This document shows, piece after piece, positions 33,519 through 45,100 of a DNA stretch of 64,000 bases. Within the stretch, counting starts at the first letter, position 1; each line of letters opens with the position of its first letter. The translations under genes and the position numbers were made by a program. This stretch comes from Agrocybe praecox (taxonomy: Eukaryota > Basidiomycota > Agaricomycetes > Agaricales > Agrocybaceae). The notes below the pieces were generated by a model. That model had not been told where the DNA came from and did no database searches. It saw only the letters and a list, made by a program, of their open reading frames with translations. Location: the NCBI GenBank assembly GCA_964017145.1, contig OZ024846.1, positions 434,001-498,000 of the forward strand, written 5' to 3'.

Positions 33519-35354
33519 TCAACCCAATCTAACAGAAGTCGCCACATCGGCGTCATGTCCATCCGAGTCGTCTTCAAAATCATCATCATCTCCATCTTCG
33601 TCTTCGAAATCATCGAATGGAACATTGGCTTTTCTAGGGATAGGCCTTGGCGCAGGTGTACAGGAAAATCGGAGCCTTTCCGGGGTCCCACTTCCACATA
33701 TATACTCTCGATAATCTTCAGGCCGCTTCCGGTAGTCGACATACCACATCACCTTCAAACCTGTAAACACAGATTCCGGTTCTAGCTCAAGAAACAGAAG
33801 ATCGCAAGAATAATTCTGCAACAGAGTGAGGTCCAGGACATCGATCGGTACACCGATATCGCGGCGCCAGCAAAAGAAATCATGAAGCCTGCGGAACATT
33901 GTCAACTCGTACGGAGTGTAATCAGAAGTATCTGGATCGTCGCGTTCATAAGACTCAAAACCAGCGACGTTCTCTATTCCATATTTGTTGGAATAAAGTT
34001 GGAGCGTATGAAGGACCGGGAAAATGTTTCTTATGCCTCTCTCTTGCAGCTGTGCAACGCCATCAAGAAGATCATCCAATGTGTGAATGCCAGCGGTGAG
34101 CACTTCCAAAGCGTCCAGTTTGGAAAGATGACGCAGAAGATTGAAATCGGGCGAGCATTGACGATGAAGAAAAACCGTCGCTTCGAGGTGGGTCAGGTTG
34201 CTCAAGAGACTCTCCGGCTGTAAGAATGCGCTAAAGACGTGCTCCACGTCGACCAATGTAAATGGATGCACGATAAAGTTAATGTGAAGGGAGAAAGAAG
34301 ATGCAAGGGCGGTTCGTGTCTTCTCTGTGCTATCAGTTATCAGGAGTTGGCCTCTGAGCAAGGAGATGAACAAGTAGCGAAGTGAGTGATGCTTGAGGTA
34401 GTCCTTGAAGTATCTGCTGAATGGAGCATAGAATTCCGTAAACTCCTTCCGACTATAAGGCAAATGTGACGTGCGGACCGAGATCGTGCATCCAGGGGCC
34501 GGCAATATGGAATCTAACAGAGCACCCGCAGTCATAGGAATCAAGTTATCAAGGGTGATATGTCGTAGTTTTGGAACCTTGGCTTGGTGGCCAAGATCGG
34601 TCGGGTCAACAATTATGTTACACCTTTCCAGTTTCAAGACCTCCAGTTGTCTCATCTGCTCGAGTGCGAGAACCATGTGAAGAAGCTCAACTCTGCCTTT
34701 GGTGTTGATATCGAGTGTACCAAGTTGGGATAGCCACGGCGAACTAAAGTCAAAGCCAAAGACGTTCCAATGGAATTTGATCAAAGAAGGCGCCTCAAGC
34801 GCTATTAATGGTGGTTCGTCCTCGTGGGTCGGGTATATGTCTTCAATATTGAAACTTTTCAAATATTTTGGGGCACGTCCGACGATATCCAGAAGCACGT
34901 CTGCCTGCCCTTGATGCCATTCCTGGACACAAAGGTCTAGAAAACATAACCTCTCTTCCCAGGTGCGATCTAAGAGGTTTAGGACGTACTCAAACTTGAT
35001 CCAATTGACGGCTCTCCCTTTGATATAAAGTTGGGAATTTTTCGTCCTCTTGATGATTTCGTCCATCCAATTGTTGTCTCTCTGTCTGAACAAAGACACG
35101 TCGATAACCCTTCCCCACAAATTGGGCATGTCCAGCAGTATCTGTCGCCACTTTCTGCAAACTTGCGCAGATCTCCAGGTATGTGTTAACGCCCTGCGTT
35201 TAGAAAACATATCCTTTATTGTCGTTCCGGTGAGGCTTTCGTCTTTATTTATGTCGTCAACATTCTTCCAAAAAATCATAGTAAGAAGCTCGGTGGGCAT
35301 CTTGGACGCAATTCGTTGAATGGACCCATCCTGTGGGTTACTTTCCGAGACCAT
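33519..35354 (-). CDS. F-box protein, intronless
   Basis: Putative SCF ubiquitin-ligase substrate adaptor, 611 residues in one exon from the ATG at 35354. The N-terminal F-box reads ASKMPTELLTMIFWKNV, then SAQVCRKWRQILLDMPNLWG and RVIDVSLFRQRDNNWMDEI. The Leu-rich body includes TLDINTKGRVELLHMV and LSNLTHLEATVFLHRQ. The C-terminus has VMWYVDYRKRPEDYREYICG and an acidic, Asp-rich tail. Paralogue of the F-box gene at 10025-11839. Two degraded relics of this same subfamily occur at 35932-36011 and 47441-47620, so the family has been turning over locally. Substrate unknown. Confidence 0.9.
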   Translation of the reverse strand: MVSESNPQDGSIQRIASKMPTELLTMIFWKNVDDINKDESLTGTTIKDMFSKRRALTHTWRSAQVCRKWRQILLDMPNLWGRVIDVSLFRQRDNNWMDEIIKRTKNSQLYIKGRAVNWIKFEYVLNLLDRTWEERLCFLDLCVQEWHQGQADVLLDIVGRAPKYLKSFNIEDIYPTHEDEPPLIALEAPSLIKFHWNVFGFDFSSPWLSQLGTLDINTKGRVELLHMVLALEQMRQLEVLKLERCNIIVDPTDLGHQAKVPKLRHITLDNLIPMTAGALLDSILPAPGCTISVRTSHLPYSRKEFTEFYAPFSRYFKDYLKHHSLRYLFISLLRGQLLITDSTEKTRTALASSFSLHINFIVHPFTLVDVEHVFSAFLQPESLLSNLTHLEATVFLHRQCSPDFNLLRHLSKLDALEVLTAGIHTLDDLLDGVAQLQERGIRNIFPVLHTLQLYSNKYGIENVAGFESYERDDPDTSDYTPYELTMFRRLHDFFCWRRDIGVPIDVLDLTLLQNYSCDLLFLELEPESVFTGLKVMWYVDYRKRPEDYREYICGSGTPERLRFSCTPAPRPIPRKANVPFDDFEDEDGDDDDFEDDSDGHDADVATSVRLG

Positions 35355-35753
35355 TTGAGAAAGGAAAAGAAAAAGAAAAAATGTGGCGGGCAGAAAGAAA
35401 ATGTGGCGCCGTCAAGAAAGAATGGCCATTTTATAGGCATTGTTTTGGCCTAAAAGTTCCGAGAATTAGGAATTATTCGGACATAGAGCCATGGAACATT
35501 CGTGAATCTCTTACCTTGTACCCCGTCAATCCAGGATACTATATGGCCTCATTTTGCCATACACCTTGGATACACCTTGATTTTTTTTTTGGAGTCGGTC
35601 TGTATCTGTCATACTGTAATAATAATTAATTCGCGTTTCGTGCTGGTTAAGTATAAAAGGTAATAAAGCACGTCCACGAAGCCCTTCCTGAAGTCATAGA
35701 CATTATCATTCTTCCTTGGTTTATGGAACTTGTAAAGGTTTGTCACAGAAAGT
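35355..35753. other. F-box gene 5' flank
   Basis: Intergenic stretch upstream of the minus-strand F-box gene. Purine-rich immediately before the start codon; a TATAAAAGG is present on the plus strand at about 35652. No gene recognised. Confidence 0.45.
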
Positions 35754-35913
35754 TCTCAGAAGGTGACAATTCTGTAACAATTGAAATGCTCTCGTCCAGC
35801 CAGGGGCTGGAGTCTACTGTCCGGAGTGACGAGTCTGGACTCTGGACAGCATACGCACGTGACCAATATTTTGACCCGCACGGGCCGTATGTACCGAGCT
35901 GCTAAAAAATTAC
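35754..35913 (+). repeat. dispersed repeat, copy 1
   Basis: About 150-160 bases that recur, diverged and in opposite orientation, at 47121-47280. Shared blocks include CTCAGAAGGTGACAA, GCTCTCGTCCAG, GGACAGCAT, GCACGTGACC, TTGACCCG and CGGGCCGTAT, ending near GC...AAAATTAC. Several CTGG/CCAG and TCTGGAC units inside resemble each other, giving local dyad structure. Sequence on either side is unrelated between the copies, so the unit has defined limits. Its nature (short transposon, LTR fragment or other) is open. Confidence 0.65.
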
Positions 35914-35931
35914 AAAATGTCAACGAAATGT

Positions 35932-36011
35932 AAGCGTTGACGAGGAAAAACAGCAACAGTCGTTTCGAGTTGGGTGAGGTTGCCCAAGACTCTGAGGCTG
36001 TAAAACTGCAT
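35932..36011 (-). pseudogene. F-box gene relic (leucine-rich segment)
   Basis: On the minus strand the frame LRVLGNLTQLETTVAVFPRQ lines up with PESLLSNLTHLEATVFLHRQ of the intact F-box protein (34160-34215 region), and the DNA matches directly (CAACAGTCGTTTCGAGTTGGGTGAGG against CCGTCGCTTCGAGGTGGGTCAGG in plus-strand sense). Only this short piece remains. Confidence 0.55.
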
Positions 36012-36554
36012 GCTTCAATAGTACTAGTAAAGATGCGTCCTCTCAACTTTTCTGTTTTCAAACCTGCGCCTTCCTTTCAAAATGATACGTCATGACTCTT
36101 CCAAGTGTGAAAGCAAGCTTCTTCATTGGTAGCCTTTCTCGACAAAATACTCTAACAGGTGTAAGTAAACTAGACAGCAAAAATAATAGTAGTACTAGCT
36201 AATGAAAAAAGAGACGGACAGAAACAAAGCCATAAATCATCCGAGTGAGACCCCATTCCTGATAGATAGATAAGCAGACAAAGACAAAGAGGGAAGAAGA
36301 AGAAAAGAGATGACAGATGCTAGGAAAGCAGGAAAGATGGACACGGAGACATAGATGAGTAGACAAATGCATAGATAGATAGATAAGTGGGCTGCAAAAC
36401 ATGAGACGAACAAAAAAGAAAAAAGACGTGAAATAACAAGATCGACGATGAGGTGGATAGAGATGTCGCAGAGGGAGGGGCTGGAAAACTTTGCATGTCG
36501 AGTTGTGAGGGTGCGGTTTTCAAGGGTTTAAAAAATAAATTGCGTTTGGCCTGG
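36012..36554. other. 3' flank of the zinc-finger gene with GATA microsatellite
   Basis: No gene. The plus strand contains GATAGATAGATA-type tracts at about 36260-36275 and 36372-36388 and purine-rich stretches, probably within the 3' untranslated region of the minus-strand zinc-finger gene. Confidence 0.5.
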
Positions 36555-39500
36555 CTATAGGGCGACTCCAGCCCAATGATCTTCGTCCATTGCCCCCGTC
36601 TGTCTTCTTCTCGGAACAATTCGACCACTCCTTGTAGTGACCACTGGCAGCGGGGGTTTCTCCTCATCCCCCTCATCCCCAGATGAAGGATCGTCATATT
36701 CCATCCCGACGTCTCTCGAACCAGAGGCACCACCAACACCACCATTTTCCTTGGACTTCTCCACGATCTTCGCACACTCCGCCCCGGCCTCACTCCTCAA
36801 ATGCCTATTGAGTGCATCCATCCTCGCAAACTGCTTCCTACAACCATCGCATTCGAAAGGCCGATAATTGCTATGCAGCTGCTCGTGCCGCTTACAATCA
36901 TGTTGCCTTGCGAATCCCTTCCCACAACCAGGCCAATGACACTTGTACGGCTTTTGTTCAAAGTGCGACCGCAGATGCCCCTTCAAGTTGAACCCTCTCG
37001 TGAATGTCGAGTTGCAACCAGGAACAGTGCACGCAAAGTTCGCGTCCTGCTTCCTACGCCTGATAGATGCGTTGGCCGTGCGTCCGGTAGTAACATTTTG
37101 CTTCGCGATAGCTCCAGCAGCTGCAACAGCAGAAGCTGCATCGGCGCCGATCGAAGTCGAGCTCTCTGCGCGTCGTCGACCACCCTGCGAAGACGCCCCG
37201 TCGTTCATGTACGTTCCTCGACCTGTAATCGCTACTTCTTCGCTATAACCGGCACTGACAGGTGGCTCTCCAATCTCTTGTAGACCACCAGCCATCCCAG
37301 ATGAGCTGATACCAATGCTCATCCCGAGACCCATGCCGTTACCACTACTTGGCAGTCCCAGTCCATGGGACATACCCCCCATACCCAATCCTAACCCGAT
37401 CCCAGAACCATCGTCCTCCTCCAACTCTCCGTACCTCACTCTCGGGCTCGCATTCGGGCTTGGGTATGGGTTAACCCTCCTGGGCACACCGAGCGTTCCA
37501 ATGCTCGCACTGTGCCCATGGCCGCTCATATTACCACCGACTGCTTGCGAGCCCCATACTTCCGCACCTCGATCTGACCGTGAGCCAGATGATGCTCGTC
37601 TGAAGTGGCCTACGGTGAAACTAGTGTTCGAACCGCCGCTCCCGCCGAGACCAGGAGACAACGATCTTCGGCTGCCACCACCAGTGCTCCCAGGTCCGCC
37701 ACCCGTGCTTCCACCGCTGACAGAACCACCACTGCCGCCCAGACTCATATTTGGGACGTGAAGAGGATGCAAAAATTGCTGTTGCTGTTGCTGCTGGTAA
37801 TCAAGGTATAACCCTCCTCCCATTGAGTTGGACTGAGGGTGGTGCGTCTGGTACTGCTGTTGCTGGTTCTGTATGTACTGCTGTTGTTGGTCTTGCTGTT
37901 GACCTTGACCCATACCCAGCTGCTGCTGAGGCCCAAACCCAGCACCCATCATCGGTAACCGGACATCCTCGCTTCTCGACACTCTGTGTCCCCTGCTCGG
38001 CGCGCCAAGGGTATCAGACGAGATGGATATGGACCTTCTCAGACCGCCAACAAGACCATTCCCATTATCGGGCGACAAGAAGTTGCCATTCTCATTGGCA
38101 CTGTTGTTGTTACCGCCGAACGAGAACGTATGCATGGCCTGAGTGGCCTGGGTTTGCTGCTGCTGCTGCTGCTGCTGCCTCTGTAGCTGGGCAGCTGCCT
38201 GGGCAGCTTGTACCCTCTGCAGCTGCGCTTGTTGCTGTTGATACTCGTATTGTCCCCAGGTATCGGAATTGCTCCTGCCTCTCCCAGGCACATGTCCAAA
38301 TACTCCCAACCCCGCCGAGTTGTTATTCGATGGAGGCAGCGGCGCTGGCGTCATAGCTGACATATCTGGGAATACAAATTCTCCCGTAGAGCTAGCGGTG
38401 TTGGCCCCAGTCGAGCTCGTCGTATTCAGTCCAGCTGAATTAGGCGCCGAGCCTGGTAAGGCCACTGAGCCAACGAACGGGGACGTCGATGCATGCCTGG
38501 AGTGTGTACCTTGCTGCTGCTGCTGGAACGTCTCCCTTTCAGGATCAGGAGACGGTGCAGGCGACGGAGAAGGGGATACAGAGCCCGAAGGAGGAGCGGA
38601 GGAGCGGGCCGGAGACGGGTTGCGTTGTTGCTGTTGTTGCTGTTGTTGCTGAGGATGCTGGAGCCCGAAACCGAGTTCTGAGCCTATTTTTGTGCGGATA
38701 AGTGAGATAAGAAGTAATGACATGATGGCGTGTAGAAAGAGGATGGAAAGGATAAAATAGACAGATAGATAGACCAAGAGACAAATGATGGATGGATAGA
38801 TATGTGATGATCACAGATAAACGCCCGCGTAAGAAGGGCGAGGTAAATATGAAGGTAATGTCAGGTAGCGATTGTGAAGAGGGGTGTAGAAATAACAGCC
38901 ACAGAAAAACAAGGATAGAGAAGTAAAGGAGAAGTCCATGAAGAGGGAGGAGTGCAAATATAATGAAATAGATAAAATAAAGACCGATCAATACAGCTCA
39001 ATCCAAAAACATGGAGTAAAAACTCACCCTGCGTCAACGTAGCCAGCGTTTGCTGAAATGGAGCCCCAGTAACACCATCCACACCTCCACCGCTTATAGG
39101 AGTTGCAGGAACAATATGGAACCTAGGTCCCGTTGTATTTAGCCCATCGCTGTTGCTATTATCAGCCCCATTCCCTGCTCCATCTCCATTACCATTCTGG
39201 TTGTGTTGTTCGCCCATGTCATCATCTGGGGCATTAATCTTGGGCACACCAGCCATTAAGAGCGAGTTAGACAAAGACGACGCGTTCGCATCACCCCCCT
39301 GCTGTTGTTGACGCCCACCATTAAACTGCATATCTTCAGGCATTTGCAGACGTGGTGGCGACTGGGGTTTCACCCCCATTCCCATACCCATACCCTGTTG
39401 TTGCTGTTGCTGTTGCTGCATCTGTGGAAGCGGTAAATTACCATTATGCCTGAGATTTGGCGAGTGTGCCTGGGACACCGAAAGAGATGGAAGTGGCTGG

Positions 39501-40656
39501 GTACCCCAGTTCGGGGTGTGGACAGACATATTGCCCAATGAACGGGCAACGTCGAATGTTCGAGGTGAAGGATGCGATTGGACGTTCTGGTTCTGATGAT
39601 TGAGATATCCAGGCTGCGGGGAGGAGGGTGGTTGTGGGGATGCGGAGAGATGTTGTTGCTGCTGTTGGAGTTGCTGGACGTTATTATATCCATGATGCAC
39701 CGAATGAGTAGATGAAGCGCGGGAGTGCCTCGTCGCGGTTTGATCAGTCGCTGATGCAAAGCTATCATCACAAAGAAAAAGAGAAGAGATTAGTGGCTTT
39801 ATTCTTCCAATTAATGATGTACTAAAATGATGCACCTGTTGTTGTTATCGCCCGGATCACCATTGCTCGAAGGGGAGCTATGGTCAAAGGGGGAGTTCCT
39901 AGACCGATGTTGCTGCTGCTGCTGTTGATGCTGTAACTGTTGTTGTTGTAGGTGTTGGTGCGTCAAACTATGCCCTTGGCCCTGACCCTGGCGACGATCC
40001 ATCGCGTCTGGCGAGAAATGAGGCGAAACATAGTCTGCGTCTGCATGTGCGTACATGAGCAATGATGAGGTGGGTACCTCACCCATGCCCATCGTGCCAC
40101 TCATGAGACCGCCCATTGGGGGTGGGCTCGTCGCAGAGACTGAGGACGTCGACTGGCCATCATAATCAGATGGGTTATATTCCTCGTACTCCCGTGCTTC
40201 GTTCCCGTCGTCTCCGTCGTTGAACCGACGATTGGACTCGGACCCGATGCCGCCCACCATGTCGCTGAGCAGTTCAAAGTTTAACTCCTCCCCTGTAAAT
40301 GAAAGTTCGGATGTTTGAGAGTATGGAGAGTTGTAGTAGGAGCTGTTGTACGATTGGTTGTGGTGCTGCTGATGAAGATGCTGGATATTAGGACTGTTGT
40401 GCCCTGATCCTAGATGACTGTTACTAGAGTTGTGAATGTTATCGTCGTCGACGATGTCAATGTCGATATTATCGAAGTTCGGCACTGAGTCGAGGAAAGG
40501 TGGAGATGTTAACGGATCGTGGTGGTCGTACTGGTGATTATTGACGTTAAAAGGTGAATCTGGGTCGAGCTCTAGCTGATGTTGAGACCGACTAGGAGGA
40601 GAGGGTGGTACCAAATCAAAGTTTGCAATGTATGGGGACCCATCCTTTGAATCCAT
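36555..40656 (-). CDS. Crz1-like C2H2 zinc-finger transcription factor
   Basis: Predicted nuclear DNA-binding regulator resembling basidiomycete Crz1/Sp1, the calcineurin-responsive factor. Exons 39836-40656, 39028-39761 and 36555-38683 give 1,227 residues. The first 1,000 residues are disordered: Asp/Asn/Ser-rich at the start (NFDNIDIDIVDDDNIH), then many Gln runs (up to nine or ten), Gly-Met repeats and Ser/Pro blocks. Near residue 1,050 to 1,140 three zinc fingers follow: FACTVPGCNSTFTRGFNLKG, YKCHWPGCGKGFARQHDCKR and FECDGCRKQFARMDALNRHL, the middle and last very typical of Crz1. An acidic patch and a basic tail end the protein. I could not pick out a clear PxIxIT calcineurin-docking motif, so regulation by calcineurin rests on family resemblance. 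Confidence 0.85.
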
Positions 40657-42002
40657 GATTTATAAAGCAAAAAGGAGGATGGGAAGGCGATGGCGAAACA
40701 GAAAAAAGTAGAGATTGGATCGTAATTCTACTTTTGTTCCATGAGGTGTATTATGAGCAGAAGAGAAAGATAATCACGCCCCAAGGCTGTGATACTCTTT
40801 CAAACTCAGATGTGATTTATTTATTTACGTATTATTTTATTCTCACGGTTAACCTGGGCGCTCATTCCCTTCTCACTGACTCCTATGCCCTATGCCCTAC
40901 GTGCCAATGATCCTCTCGTCGCTATCATACCTTAGACCTAAGGATAGTAGTACCCTCACTCATGCGAATAATACCGTAAAATGACATTGATGGCACTTTC
41001 TATCTAGGAATCCGCTGAGACTTTCCCGTCCTTCCCGGGCGGGCTCGAAAGCGCATCAGCCCACAGAACTTGATAGTACTGATTTGGGCACAAACGATGG
41101 CTTTTTGCGGGGCCGTTGGATGGGTACGACGAGCCGCCGGAGATACATGAAGCAAAACCAAACAGTTATTCCTTGGAGGTACGTATATTAGCATCGCATA
41201 TTCGAGCAATCTTGATCCGTCAAAGCCAACAACCGAATTTGAGGGTGACAGCTCCGTCAAATACCATTAAGTCGACTAGAAGATACCAAAACTATCCCTT
41301 ATAGCCCTCCATTGCCAGGTATTGCATATAAAATACTTATATCATCGACCAATAGTCAAATATTTGATGCCTGCATTAAATGTATCATGCCAGAGCTCAT
41401 GGGCCATCTCCCGTGGATTGTCGAGATGGTCCACAAGCTAAAAGCTGTTCTGACAGCCGTCTGATTGGTGGGATACTGATTTCACTCGTCCTTTTGCGCC
41501 TTCGAATTTTCGCTTCCCGGCCCAGTCTTCCGTCCTCGTCAAGTCCAAACCGAGGTTGAGGATTATATGCGGAGTCTGTGTTATTAACCACCTCCTCCCT
41601 TATGCACTACTTCTACTATTACTTCATTATATCGGACACTGTGGAGTTAATAGATACCAGTTGCTTGGATTTTGTGCTTAACACCATGCACTGTATGGTG
41701 GTATCGATCGAAAGAATTTATTGTCTATCCAACCCTAGCCTCGCCTAACGCATAAGAAATGCGCGTGCGAGCCTGGAAGATTGGGTCTTGCAGACTTGGT
41801 AGATGTAGCCCCCAATTGCCCCATATACTCGATTATATTACCGGTGATGTCGAATTGACGCCCAACCATCCAACCGAGTTGAGAAATTTTCTGCTTATTC
41901 GGTGAAGTATCCAGAAACCTTTTGACAAGGGGAAGCTACACTGACCCATCTACTACAGCGGTATGTTGTTAGGCCGAAGGGCGATGTTATTCTTTCTCGA
42001 GT
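40657..42002. other. gene-poor tract, first part
   Basis: Upstream region of the zinc-finger gene and start of an almost 8 kb gene-poor tract. Open frames such as 41000-41260 and 41397-41591 (minus) have no recognised motif or splice partners. Confidence 0.45.
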
Positions 42003-42158
42003 GAACTCACGAAAGCGTCGGAGGGTATTTACAGCACTTTCACTCACACTCCCCGAGAAAGATGATTGATACAAGAGGAAGCGACATTTCCTACACAAAA
42101 AAACTTACGACAACGTCGGAAAGTATTTACATTTGCTTTATCTCATTCACCGAGAAAT
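42003..42158. repeat. imperfect direct duplication, about 57 bases, 99-base period
   Basis: The stretch 42003-42060 (GAACTCACGAAAGCGTCGGA ... CCGAGAAA) is repeated at 42102-42158 (AACTTACGACAACGTCGGA ... CCGAGAAA). Shared blocks: ACGxxAxCGTCGGA, GTATTTACA, TTT, CTCA and the final CACCGAGAAA/CCCCGAGAAA. In the minus strand both read VNTLRR/VNTFRR in one frame, which hints at a duplicated degraded coding piece, but no family is recognised. Confidence 0.55.
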
Positions 42159-45100
42159 GTTCAATTCATCGTGGTTCAGGTTGTCTGTCGAATAGTAGTG
42201 CCAGAGTTTCTGCCTCGTGTTATACCCAATTTGTTCTTGAATAAACTAATGTCTCTTAAAATATATCGGAATGAACGTTAATCTTACAGAAATGCGGGTT
42301 TACGAGGTTTCATAATTCCGCCTACCTTCCGGATAGGAATATTAGGGGTCAAGCCGGCGGATTGACTTGACATATCTAACCAGCGGCGAACGCTTGATCT
42401 TGTCCCTCGCGAGGCCTCATCATTGGTGTCAATGCTAATTTCAATATTAAGGGAACCTGTATCATTGTAAGCTTATACGAAGACAGTCGGCATCAAGGTC
42501 CATTACTTCTACAATGACATAAATAGATAGATCCCTCTAGCCAAACGGCAAAGGTGTATCAATGTTTGCGATCAGCTTCTAGCGCCCATTCACTTGACAT
42601 TCGGATACTCCACCCACATTCCGTTCTTTGAGAAAATTCTTCTGGACTGTATTCACAGCCTTTTCTGCAGTTCCGAGACCAAGCTCTATACTTGATTTAA
42701 TACCCCAAGGTTTTGCCCTAAAATCCAGAGGCGCTCATTGTCGCTTTAATGTGATTATATTGCTATCAGCCAAGCACTCGGATATGACTTACGTCTTATC
42801 AGAATCCAACATATTCATCATAGATCACACCGCGAGTGTCCTTTCATAATCCACATTCAAGAACATGGAATGGAAACTTTTGCACATTCTGCTAGTTTGT
42901 AATGCATGATTTCTTTTCTACCGATGGCGTTCGATAGCTAAGTAGCCTTGACGTGGCGCTCATTAATCAAGCATCAGTGATCCGCTAAAGCTGTCTGCTA
43001 TATGCAAGCAATAATCTCGTGCCCTCAAAAATACTGAACTGGCTCAAGCTCTGGTCAATGGCACTAAAGACAGAATAGTACTAGTCAAGAGATCATCCAC
43101 GGGGTGGCACAAGGCAGAGACAATGTTGATCATCTCTTAGTCCCATAGTAACTGTTCTGCATGCCGTATCAGGACCACGTACCCAGCACCGGTCAATACT
43201 TGATTACTATTAAAATACCATGAGCATAAACTTGATAACCGGTCAAAAACGCATTCATTATGCAGCGGAAGTGTTCATGAGAAAGTGCGCGGACAGTCTT
43301 GTACAGACGAGGCGAAAACGTCACAGCCTCGCAAAACATGAATTTCAAGGCTATACGCTACTTGGTGCAAATTTCTATAAATAAACCTTCATGGCCTAAA
43401 TAAAGCAATTACCTTCGGTCATCACTAGGCATTGATCGAGTTTGGGCTGAGAGATAAAAATAAAGGTTTCAATGTGCCAAGTCCTTTTCTATCGAAAATT
43501 CCCATCGTAAAAGCAAATTCATGTCTTGTATTTGTCTTCGCTATGTCGGACCATTAATTTGTCACAGCTTGGCTTGCAATCCTTTGGTGTGCTCCTAGTT
43601 CTAGCTTAAGAAGAAAAGAAAAAAGTGAATCAGAGCCGTTGTGGGGACAGAAAGATCGGCGCAACCGTCGATCGTTAATCCTCTAGGAGGATCCTGATTC
43701 CTGGGCGCCTACCCCAATGAAAGGGCTTAGCTGTGCACCTTACTCCTGTGAATTACATTCTGTGGAATTCATACAACACTTTACATGCGACTCGTGCCGA
43801 ATGCCTTAAAAAGTTCATGCAAAAAAATTCTATTCAAACGTCCATTGGTGATGTCCAGACAGGACAAGCCAATATACTCCGCTCCAAATACAAGCTGCTC
43901 AGGAGGACTATGTGCGGGTCTAACTACTTGGAGACCATCTTCGTCTACATCGTATCAGCAAACTATCTTCCTACAAGGATCAACAACCCCATGCATATAC
44001 TTCTTACCCACACAATTTTCTTTCGATATATTTTTGAAGGGCGTAGTACATGAAGAAAATTTTCACCTGCGAAGGGAGATCTTTATTTGAGGAATTCTAT
44101 TACCGTCTTGCTCAAACGCGAGGACGTATAGACGAACTGTCACAGTGTGCTATATCATGCTAATATATAAATAGCTATTCGGAGGAGGCGGTGTCGCCAG
44201 TGGTACAGCAAGGATATTAAATTGGCAAAAACGATGATAGGCACGGCGTGAGACAGTATACGGAGCTACAGTCCACGGAGCTCCTTGCTCACGATGATGT
44301 CCAAAGCGCTGTCGCGGCACTGACGGTGGAACGTAGAACGTATGATCAGGTATGTATATGATGTAGCTAATAAACACAGAATAGTGTAGGCTCGTCCCGC
44401 TGGAACCATCCCTTGGCAGTAGTATGAATGTATCTTCCCAGCTTTGGTATTGAATATTGACATGTCGGCTCAAAAATCCAAAGAGTTGCGTAAATGATGT
44501 CTAAGCGCTGAGCGCCATGTACATCAGCATCAGCTGCAACCGGTCGACCCAAAAAGTGAGAAGTTTCCTTGATTTTTCATATACAAAACCTAACCATAAC
44601 CCCTATCACATTGCTAAATATTCCAGTGAACCGGTGGGCCCCAATCCGGCGGCCTTGGCATCAATTGACAATGTTAAGTGTGGCGAATAAGAAGACAGCA
44701 AGGCACAAGAACGTTTCCGTAAGTAAATGTAAATCCATGCGATTGAAGGACCAAAAATAATCGGTGAGGGAACATAGTGTACCTAGCTCCTAGGTCTTCA
44801 TATTACCTGCCATACTGTAAAGTTTCTTTGCTTCCATTGGCTCAATGTATATCGGAAACGTCCGGAGATATTGCTGATGGCGCTGATCCGTTCTTTACAC
44901 AACAATCTTTCTTTGAGGCTTAAAGCTTCAAGTGCTTCAACTGTCAAAAACTTACCAACACAGGCAATAATACCTCCCTATACACCGAGTATATAGCATT
45001 GCCCATCCCAGTGATGTATCCAATTGACCCGTGTTCAAAACCACCCACCAGTAATCAAGAGTAAATTTAACGGAGGAACGAGAGCTGCAAATGCGTCATC

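Noticed and set aside
36637..38701. Long open frames on the plus strand opposite the zinc-finger gene
   Set aside because: They are antisense shadows of Gln/Ser/Gly-rich low-complexity coding sequence (poly-Leu, poly-Ala, poly-Cys readings) and have no motifs.
43733..44090. Two overlapping plus-strand open frames of about 100 codons
   Set aside because: Neither has a recognised motif, they contradict each other in frame, and no splice structure connects them to anything.
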